Assembly (NCBI GenBank): GCA_965206615.1
Contig: CBDBKI010000005.1
Coordinates: 620,001 to 684,000 of the forward strand
Reading direction: 5' to 3'
Origin: VXNE01 sp965206615
GTDB lineage: Bacteria; Pseudomonadota; Gammaproteobacteria; Pseudomonadales; Azotimanducaceae
DNA length: 64,000 bases
Below, piece after piece: positions 52,515 to 59,457 of the stretch. Below the pieces are notes generated by a model. That model saw nothing but the letters and a program-made list of their open reading frames with translations, made no database searches and was not told the DNA's origin. Each line of letters starts with the position of its first letter. Within the stretch, counting starts at the first letter, position 1. A program made the translations under genes and the position numbers.

Positions 52515-54707
52515 GGGGCACAAGTCGAAGAGCCTGACGGCGGTGGCCTCGGCCGGGTACTCCCCTCCGGAGCAGTACGAGAGCGAGGGCGAGCAGGGTC
52601 CGTGGACGGACATCTATGCGCTGTCGGCGCTGTGTTATCGGGCCATCACGGGCAATGCGCCCATCGAGGCGCCGCGACGACAGAGCCGGCTGCTACGCGG
52701 CCAGCCGGATCCGCTGGCGCAACTCGTGGACCTCTCTCCGAAGGGCTATTCGAAGGCGGTGCTGGGGGCGGTGGACGCCGGCCTGCGGGTGGTCGAGACG
52801 GAGCGGCCGGCGAGTCTCGCAGAGTGGGTCGCGGGAGTCGAAGGAACGGGGCCGACGGATCGCGGTACGGTGACAACCGGACTGGCGGGCGGTGCTACGG
52901 TTGGAGCCGGGCAAGCGGTGGAGATTCGGCGCAAGGGCCCTGCGACAGCGCTGGGCCTTGGGGCGGCGGCGGTACTGGCGGCGGTTGCCGCCGGCGTCTG
53001 GTACTGGAGCCAGTCCGCGCCTGTTTCCCGGCCGAGCGACGTACTCCCGGAACCCGTCCCGGTTCCCGCGGAGCCGGTACGCCAGGAGGAACCGCCCGCG
53101 GCCTCGCCCATCGGTGGCGGCAGGGCGATCCTGGTGGTGGAGACGGAGCCGCGGGGCGCGGAGGTGACGGTAGCAGGCGCGGTGGCGGGCACGACGCCGC
53201 TGCAAGTCCGTGACGTACGGGCGGGCACGTATCCAGTGACGTTGCGCCATCCCCACTACGACACGGTGCTCCTGGAGGACCAGACCTTCGCGGACGGCGA
53301 TGTGCTGCGGATCGAGCGCACCCTGAGCCGGGCGGCGGGTAAGCTGACGGTGCTCACGGAGCCTGCCGCGGTGTGGATCGAGCGTGACGGCACGCGGCTG
53401 GCCGAGGGCACGCCGGTAACGCTCGACGGTCTGCCGGCGGGACCCCTGGAACTGACCCTGGGCGCCGTTGAGCACGAGACGATCCGCGTTGAGGTGGACA
53501 TCCCGAAGGACGGCGTGGGCGCGCTGGAGCGGACGCTACGGCGCATTCCGCACGGCACGCTGACACTGGAGCTGGAACCGCCGGACGCGACGGTGACGTT
53601 GCCGGATGTCGAGCCTCCATACCGGGCCGGGATGCGTTTGCCGGAAGGCGAACACCGGGTGACCATACGCGGGCCGGCTACCGGGACATGACGCGGACCG
53701 TCACTGTTTCGGGCGACACCCGTACACGGATCGTACTGGAGGTGGACCCGCAACCGTTCACCGTGGAGACGACACCCGCAGAGGCGACGGTGGCGCTGGT
53801 GGGTCTGGCCGAAGAGTACCGGGCCGGCATACGTCTGCCGCCGGGGGAATACGTCGTTCGGGTCAGTGCCGAGGGCTACTTGGCCCATGAGGAGACCGTC
53901 AGGCATGGGCGGGATCCGACACGGATTGCCGTTGCGCTCGAATCCGCGATACCGCAGCCGGGCGAGACGTTCACGGACGCGTTGGGATCGGGTGGTGAAG
54001 GTCCCCGGATGGTGGTGCTTCCGGCGGGCGCGTTCCGCATGGGCTGCGTGACCGGCCGGGACTGCGACGACGACGAGCGTCCCGTGCATGAGGTGACGAT
54101 TCCGCAGCCGTTCGCGCTGTCGGTGTACGAGGTGACGTTTGCGGACTGGGAGGCGTGTACGAATGCCGGTGGCTGTAACCGCTATCGTCCGGATGACCGC
54201 GGCTGGGGCCGCGGCAATCGGCCGGTGATCAACGTGAACTGGGAGGACGCGCAGTCCTACGTATCGTGGCTGTCTCGGGAAACGGCGGCGGTCTATCGAT
54301 TGCCGAGCGAGTCGGAGTGGGAGTACGCGGCGCGCGGGGGGACGGCGACGCGCTACAGCTGGGGCAACGAGATAGGCGCGAACCGAGCGAACTGCCGTGG
54401 TTGCGGGAGCCAAGGGGCCGGCGCCCGGACGGCGCCGGTGGGTTCCTTTGCCGCCAATCCGTGGGGTCTGCACGACATGCATGGGAACGCGTGGGAGTGG
54501 GTCGAGGACTGTTGGAACGGCAGTTACGGGGGTGCGCCGAGCGATGGCAGCGCATGGCTTCGCGGGGACTGCGCGAAGCGCGTGTTGCGCGGCGGCTCCT
54601 GGGTCAGCATCCCCGGGCTCCTGCGCTCCGCGTTCCGCAACAGGAATGCCCCCGGTTTCCGCAGCTTCAGCTACGGATTCCGCGTGGCCCGGACGCTCAC
54701 CCCTTGA
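52515..54707 (+). pseudogene. Kinase-PEGA-SUMF protein (putative DGR target), truncated and frameshifted
   Basis: The gene begins inside a kinase C-lobe: SLTAVASAGYSPPEQYESEG, then WTDIYALSALCYRAITGNAP. The N-lobe and catalytic loop are replaced by an LRV fragment. A transmembrane helix (GLGAAAVLAAVAAGVWYW), at least three PEGA repeats (AILVVETEPRGAEVTV; LTLELEPPDATVTLPDVEPP; FTVETTPAEATVALVG) and a SUMF domain (RMVVLPAGAFRMGC to GLHDMHGNAWEWVEDC) follow. The frame breaks at about 53671; adding one base restores the PEGA sequence. The C-terminal variable region and 3' hairpin match the protein at 49.2-50.3 kb. The intact form would be a membrane kinase with a periplasmic ligand-binding end. 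Confidence 0.82.
54600..54674 (+). other. Putative DGR variable region (VR2)
   Basis: The pattern is W-xxx-P-xx-LRSA-x-R-x-R-xx-P-xx-R-xxxx before GFRVAR. Variable codons are GTC, AGC, ATC / GGG, CTC / TTC / AAC / AAT, GCC / GGT, TTC / AGC, TTC, AGC, TAC; 12 of 15 end in C. This fits adenine-directed change of an AAC-rich template, and invariant W, P, R and LRSA match the constant frame of SUMF/CLec DGR targets. Confidence 0.75.
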
Positions 54708-54737
54708 GTCCTTACGTCCTTACCTCCTGTGGGGGTT

Positions 54738-54760
54738 CCAAGGGGGCGGAGCCCCCTTGG
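54738..54760. repeat. GC hairpin downstream of VR2
   Basis: CCAAGGGGGC and GCCCCCTTGG pair perfectly around GGA, 30 nt after the stop. The position and sequence match the hairpin after VR1. Confidence 0.8.
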
Positions 54761-54796
54761 TCGATTCTGCCGTCACTGCACAGGATTGGCATCGGT

Positions 54797-54862
54797 CCGC
54801 CAGATGTGACACCCACCCGAGTAGCGCCAGTTCGGACCCACAAGAGTGGGTGTCCCATCTGC
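54797..54862. repeat. AGATGGGACACCCAC-family palindrome
   Basis: CGCCAGATGTGACACCCACC stands opposite GAGTGGGTGTCCCATCTG, with GAGTAGCGCCAG between. It lies between the DGR hairpin and an IS110 fragment. Confidence 0.75.
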
Positions 54863-55150
54863 CCCTGGGTCTGGCGCCCGTCACGCGGGAGTCGGGCACC
54901 TGGAAGGGACGCAGCTTCATCCGCGGCGGGCGGTCGAGGCCGCGACGGATGCTCTTCATGGCTGCGGTGAGCGCGAGCACCCACAAGCCGGACCTCGCCC
55001 GCAAGTACCTTGAACTGCGCGACCGTGGCAAGCCGCCCAAGGTCGCGCCCACGGCCGTCATATGCAAGCTCGTGGTGCTGGCCAACGCCTTGCTCAAAGC
55101 AGGATCGCGAGTGGACGCCGAAGCCCGTTGGTCCGACCGGTTGAGTCCAG
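54863..55150 (+). pseudogene. IS110-family transposase C-terminal remnant
   Basis: LGLAPVTRESGTWKGRSFI, then GGRSRPRRMLFMAAVSAS and RGKPPKVAPTAVICKLVVLA match the C-terminal transposase domain of IS110/IS1111 elements, including the conserved Ser-Gly. The N-terminal DEDD domain is missing and the repeat palindrome forms the left border. Confidence 0.75.
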
Positions 55151-55500
55151 CGATGGCCGGCGCCACGGCATGCCGACCGGCCCGATGTTGGCGCAGGGAG
55201 CGTCAGCGACCGCAGCCAACATCGGGGCTCGATTCGCCACCCTCGGCACCGCACCCTGGTTTGGGTCCGTCGGTGCGGTCGAGTGAGCCACCTCTCGACA
55301 AGGTGCACAGCAAAACTCCGAGTGAACAGCGCCCTCAACCGCGTGGACCCCCTCGTAAGCTCGCCCACTTGCATCAATGGATACTCACTTTGCGTTGGAA
55401 TCACACGTCCGGTTGAGGCTGACCTTGCATTGGACAGGGGCTCAGGAGGGCTTTACGGATAAAATTTGCTAAAATCGCTCACGCGAAGCTGAAGCTGACT
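55151..55500. other. Downstream part of the IS110 remnant, no gene
   Basis: About 350 bp without a supported gene. It includes a pair of short inverted repeats (GGCCCGATGTTGGCGCAGGG against GCAGCCAACATCGGGGC). From about 55430 the base composition shifts to A+T-rich, with TAAAATTTGCTAAAATCG just upstream of the next gene as a possible promoter. Confidence 0.4.
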
Positions 55501-55515
55501 TACGGAGACGGGAAA

Positions 55516-56496
55516 TTGAAACACCTTTGGATTCTTGCCCCCTTTCTGATGGGTGTGTGTCACTCGGCGCTGGCCGATGACGAAAGAGCAAAAGCCGTAG
55601 TTTCCAGCTATCGCTCGCATGTCGTTACCGACAATGGCCTACCCTCTGGGGCCGTAGAGAGCCTTCGGCATTTCATCCGCGAGCATCCGCTTTCTACCAA
55701 GCCGAAATTGCCGAGCCGAACACAGCAACAATCGAGCCATCAGCAAACTGCAATTCACTTGCTACCGTTTGTAACCCGGCCCGGCATATTCCCTCAGGGC
55801 TTTTTTCGGATCGCCAACATTGGCACTTCAAACGAGACAATCGAAATCCTGCTGGCGGACGACGAAGGCAACGTAGAGTGGCAAGTAGAATTAGACACTA
55901 GCGGCGGCGAAACCCGTCATGTCAATTCCGACGATCTAGCCGGTTGGACTACGAAGGCTGGAATTCGAACATCCTACTTCGGAAGAAGCCTATCGGATCG
56001 TAAGACCTATACAGCCGTAATGGAGACTTCCAGGGACATATACATTCGGGCTTTTACTCGGTCATCCGATGGCTTCATTAACGATGTAGGCACTACCAAG
56101 TCCCCATTCCGCAATAGCTCTAATCTCTGGGCAACCATTTTGGGGACTGCCAATCCGGGTTCAAATCAGTCAGTTGTCGGCGTTCTGCGCTACATCAATT
56201 TCGATACGGATCGTAACAACGCTAGTGTTGATATTTGGGGATACGATGATAATGGCTCAAGATCGGGGATTGCTACCTGTTCTATCCCAAAACTCGGTAC
56301 CTTGTCGGTAGATGTAATCGATCTAGAACTAGGGACGCATCCATCGTGCACCGGATCCTGGGGGGATGGCGTAGGCAAATGGGAAGTACATTCCGCATCG
56401 GATAGCGGACATATGGCCATGAGCTTCCTACTCAGCGTACAGCTAGGCATCCTCGCAAATATATCGACCGCTGAGATTTTCCGGACCCAAAACTAG
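55516..56496 (+). CDS. Secreted protein with a diverged beta-module, A+T-rich
   Basis: A 326-residue exported protein. The TTG start follows GGAGACGGGAAA. A signal peptide (LWILAPFLMGVCHSALA) and a short linker precede a distant version of the ~220-residue module: GFFRIANIGTSNETIEILLADD, HVNSDDLAGW, FTRSSDGFINDVG, TANPGSN, GVGKWEVHSASDSG and ILANISTAE at the end. Codon use is visibly more A+T-rich than the rest of the window, and it lies between IS110 and IS630 remnants. It was probably acquired from another genome. Confidence 0.75.
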   Translation: MKHLWILAPFLMGVCHSALADDERAKAVVSSYRSHVVTDNGLPSGAVESLRHFIREHPLSTKPKLPSRTQQQSSHQQTAIHLLPFVTRPGIFPQGFFRIANIGTSNETIEILLADDEGNVEWQVELDTSGGETRHVNSDDLAGWTTKAGIRTSYFGRSLSDRKTYTAVMETSRDIYIRAFTRSSDGFINDVGTTKSPFRNSSNLWATILGTANPGSNQSVVGVLRYINFDTDRNNASVDIWGYDDNGSRSGIATCSIPKLGTLSVDVIDLELGTHPSCTGSWGDGVGKWEVHSASDSGHMAMSFLLSVQLGILANISTAEIFRTQN

Positions 56497-56499
56497 ACA

Positions 56500-56742
56500 C
56501 TAGTGTTGTGTCCCGGAAATAACTGAACAACGTCGTTCGATTTCGGCGCGGAGTGATTCGGCTGTTGCGACCCAGATGATACGGCTTGCCTGTGCATTGT
56601 AGTGCTCCACGAAGGCGTTGATTTTTCTAACCAGTTCTTTGACATTGGAGAATGATCCGCGACGGATGGCCCGTTGGGTGATGAGCCCGAACCAGCGCTC
56701 GACTTGTTTGATCCAGGAGGGATGGGCCGGGGTGTAATGCAT
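56500..56742 (-). pseudogene. IS630-family transposase C-terminal remnant
   Basis: MHYTPAHPSWIKQVERWFG, then LITQRAIRRGSFSNVKEL and VEHYNAQASRIIWVATAES match the end of IS630/Tc1-mariner-like DDE transposases, including the final Glu of the triad (VERWF). The stop lies right at a CTAGTGTTGTG end that resembles the terminal repeat of the 162-bp MITE. The first two Asp are missing. Confidence 0.8.
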
Positions 56743-56761
56743 GTGATATCCCGCTCGCGCG

Positions 56762-57127
56762 GTGGATCAGCGGCTGCGGCTGCGCGGCACGCGGGACTTT
56801 GTCAGCCTCGAGCAGTATGAGGCGTTCCTGCACAAGGTCGTGGCAGCGCGCAACGCGGAGCGCCTGGAGCGTGTGACGGAGGCGTTGGCGGTCATGCGGC
56901 GGTTGCCGGCGCGTGCACTGCCGGCGTGGCGTGAGGCGTTCGCCACCGTGACGCGCTGGAGTACGGTTCGGGTCGCCGGGAAGGCGTACTCGGTGCCGTC
57001 GCGACTGATCGGCGAGCGTCTTCGCCGCGCACATCGAGCTGTGGCGCGGCGCGGGCCGGGGCGGCGAGTATCGACGTCTGCGCGGTGAAGAGTCTCATCA
57101 CATCGACTATCGGCATCTGATCCACGC
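56762..57127 (+). pseudogene. IS21-family IstA transposase C-terminal remnant
   Basis: LRLRGTRDFVSLEQYEAFLH, KVVAARN and WSTVRVAGKAYSVPSRLIGE match the IstA C-terminal region. A frameshift follows; the next frame reads FAAHIELWRGAGRGGEYR and HHIDYRHLIHA, the usual IstA ending. IstB is absent. The fragment joins directly to the integrase remnant. Confidence 0.75.
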
Positions 57128-57372
57128 CCAGTCCCGGGAGCTGGACCGAAACCCGTGCGTCACGGTCACGAAGCCGAGTTCGCGGAGGAGCTTCGAGTGC
57201 GTGTTCTCGCTCAGTGGCCTGCTGGCCCGTGTGCCGGGGAACACCAGCCCGCTGCCGTCGGACAACTCGGCGGCTTCCTCGAGAACTGCGACGGCGCGGG
57301 TCGAGAGCGGGATCCGATGCTCCCGGTTCGCCTTCATGCGTTTCGCCGGCAGCGTCCACACCGCGGCCGGAC
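57125..57372 (-). pseudogene. Tyrosine recombinase (integrase) remnant
   Basis: PAAVWTLPAKRMKANREHR, IPLSTRAVAVLEE, and THGFRSSSRDWA match the P4-type integrase core and the HGFRxxFRDWA box. The catalytic Tyr region is cut off at the IS21 junction, and the N-terminal half is cut off at the module remnant. It is related to the 25.1-kb fragment but not the same. Confidence 0.7.
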
Positions 57373-57375
57373 GCG

Positions 57376-57692
57376 CCGATCCAGGCGATGGGTCTTCTGG
57401 AAAGTCCCACCGGACATCTGACGAACCTGTCGAGCATATCGGACAACGCCACGGTGCTGACGGACGGGGCGCACGCGACATCGCATTCCGCTGTTCCCGG
57501 CCGTGGACGACGCCCATGGGCGTGAGGGATTCGCGCGTGTGGTCAACCAGGGTGACGCGGCGGTATCGATGCGGATCGACGCGGTGGACGACAGCGGCAC
57601 GCGGCACGGCCCGACGACCCTGACGGTGCCGGCCGGCGCCACGACGCACTTCAACTCGGGCGATCTGGAAGGGGGCAACGCGGACAAGGGGC
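57376..57692 (+). pseudogene. Remnant of a beta-module gene
   Basis: MGLLESPTGHLTNLSS (the end of one module) is followed, after a frameshift, by REGFARVVNQGDAAVSMRID, GPTTLTVPAGATTHFNSGD and LEGGNADKG (the start of the next module). It then runs into an AGATGGGACACCCACC repeat, which cuts the module inside the conserved GNxxKG motif. Confidence 0.75.
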
Positions 57693-57763
57693 GCCAGATG
57701 GGACACCCACCCGAATAGCGCCAGATGGCGCCCATGGGAGTGGGTGTCCCATCTACCCCTCGG
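57690..57763. repeat. AGATGGGACACCCAC-family palindrome inserted in the module remnant
   Basis: CGCCAGATGGGACACCCACC, GAATAGCGCCAGATGG, and GAGTGGGTGTCCCATCTACC form an imperfect palindrome. The left border is inside a conserved protein motif, so insertion or end-joining at this repeat is visible. Confidence 0.75.
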
Positions 57764-57880
57764 AAAAGCGAGCGGCGAGCGCAAGTTGAAGGCGTCGGGC
57801 TCGCCGGATAGGCATCGAAGAGTTCGGCCCATTGGGAATCGTGCAGATCCAGGGGGACCGGAGAGGACGACGAGATGGAG

Positions 57881-58516
57881 TCAGGGAGCCCCGGGGCGCG
57901 ACTGGTTCCAGTCGAACATCGCTCGCAAGAGCTCAGCTGTGGAGTAGTCCTGGATGTCTTCTTCGGAGGAGCCGAGTCTACGTTGCCGCTCGTAGTGCCA
58001 CGCCTGGAAGTCCTCGTAGTCGGCGAGTACTCGGGCGGCGCCGATTGGCTCGAAACCCGGCATGCCGGCAAGCCAGTTGCGGACCTTTCTGACAGCGAGC
58101 TGGTAGTCCCCATGATGGGCTTCGATATCCGAACCGGCGAGGTCTGAGATTGCCGCCTGATAGCGGTACCGGTGCTCCTCGAGGACGAGAATGACCTTGG
58201 TCGAGAGCCGGCCGCCCCTGTAGTGCCGGCAACCGAAGTCGAGGCCGAGTTCGAACGGCATGTTGAGGCGGTAGTGCTCGCCCTTCTGCTGGGCCTGGCA
58301 CCTGCAGAGATCGTGTATGGAGTATCTGGACGATTGAATCAGGTCGACGATCTTGCTGACCCGAGATTCGCCGGCGTCGCTACGCTCGGTGGCGATGCGC
58401 GGCTTGAGGCCGAACCGCACGAGGCAGAACAGGACGGCCAGGAGGATGTGGTCGTAGTCTTCGTCGAAGGGGCAGTTTACGAACGCGCTTCGATCGAAGT
58501 CGTCCTCGGTGGGCAA
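57881..58516 (-). CDS. Conserved FVNCPFD-family protein, possible defence effector
   Basis: A 211-residue protein. It starts with the motif FVNCPFDEDYDHILLAVLF, then RFGLKPRIATERSDAGESR, KIVDLIQSSRYSIHDLCR, LNMPFELGLDFG and YRYQAAISDLAGSDIEAH. This set of motifs is widespread in bacteria, usually as single genes, and its N-terminal layout recalls TIR/nucleoside-deoxyribosyltransferase-like folds, in which NMPFELG holds a likely catalytic Glu. A role as an NAD- or nucleotide-hydrolysing effector is inference only. It follows the DUF2188 gene by six bases. Confidence 0.65.
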   Translation of the reverse strand: MPTEDDFDRSAFVNCPFDEDYDHILLAVLFCLVRFGLKPRIATERSDAGESRVSKIVDLIQSSRYSIHDLCRCQAQQKGEHYRLNMPFELGLDFGCRHYRGGRLSTKVILVLEEHRYRYQAAISDLAGSDIEAHHGDYQLAVRKVRNWLAGMPGFEPIGAARVLADYEDFQAWHYERQRRLGSSEEDIQDYSTAELLRAMFDWNQSRPGAP

Positions 58517-58522
58517 ACGGCG

Positions 58523-58747
58523 CTAACCGCGCGGCGGGAAGGGGTCGTTGCCGTAGGAGTCGCGCTCTCGAATGCGGCCGTCCCGGCCGTGGATGAAGAC
58601 CTCGCCCCCGTGATTGCGAGCGATTCCCCGGGCCGCCTCGATCGCTTCGCGCTGCGTGTCGAAGCGGCGGGTGACTTTCTCCGCGCCGGCCTTTCGGACT
58701 GCCCATTTGTTCCCACGCGGGACGACGTGCTGGCTCCTTGCTGCCAC
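58523..58747 (-). CDS. DUF2188-domain protein
   Basis: A 74-residue protein: QHVVPRGNKWAVRKAGAEK, then RFDTQREAIEAARGIARN and GEVFIHGRDGRIRERDSYG. These are the features of DUF2188 (W-V motif, the Q/A helix, the HGxDGxI strand). The GTG start has AGGAG eight bases upstream. It is co-directional with, and six bases before, the FVNCPFD gene, so both are probably one transcript. The molecular function is unknown. Confidence 0.8.
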   Translation of the reverse strand: MAARSQHVVPRGNKWAVRKAGAEKVTRRFDTQREAIEAARGIARNHGGEVFIHGRDGRIRERDSYGNDPFPPRG

Positions 58748-59457
58748 TGGTCGGACTCCTGGATCGAACTCGGGCCGAGCATAGCACGGTGGTCGTTGGG
58801 CAAGGCCGACCGCGGCTGTGTGCGGCGGTACGTAGCCGCGTATCGCGGACGCCGGAGGACGACGCGGGAACCTGAAACTCACGGCGAGTGCAGGACGGCG
58901 CTCGGCCGTGGCGGGCACGCACGCGATGGCGGCGCGAGCATGCATCGCCGGGCATGGAGCGGCGGACGAGCGCCTGGAACTCGCTGCTCTTTTGCGAGCC
59001 CGAGGAGTGGGTGTCCCTTGGGCTCCTCCCTCACAGCGACAATTTGACCTCTCGGGCGCGTTGCCTCACCGCGCACTGTTGCCGAGGGCTGAACGACTCG
59101 TCACCGTGCAAGCTGTACGCGCGATGGCTCCGCATGGGACACCCACCCGGCCCGGCGGAGTGGGTGTCCCCCCCTCCCGCCCAACAGCGCCAACGCCGCC
59201 GATCACGATCAACTTCCCGGCGACGACGGCGTTTGCGCCCACCGCGGCGTCCACGCCGTCCATCGCGCCCACGAACTCGGCTGCAGCCGAGGATCAGGGC
59301 ATCGCTTCCATCGCATCCGACCCTGACCCCTCCGACCCACGCTGAGGCCCGCCCCTTCTTTTGGCTGACGACGGGACGTACCATCGCCCCGCCCGGTCTG
59401 CTTCACCGACACCTCCATCGATCCTGTGAAGAGGCCGTAGATCAGGAACGGAACGCC
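58748..59457. other. Gene-poor region with palindromic repeats
   Basis: About 710 bp. An AGGAGTGGGTGTCCC half-repeat lies near 59005-59020, and a full palindrome (CATGGGACACCCACCC / GGAGTGGGTGTCCC) at 59133-59180, identical in its core to the one at 25.94 kb. The part from 59185 to 59340 is Pro/Ala-rich in all frames and has no supported gene. The last ~110 bp should hold the S8 protease promoter. Confidence 0.5.

Noticed and set aside
49000..55500. A DGR reverse transcriptase or template repeat inside the window
   Set aside because: I searched the frames for RT motifs and for a second copy of the GGATTCCGCGTGGCCCGGAC flank; only the two VR copies were found.
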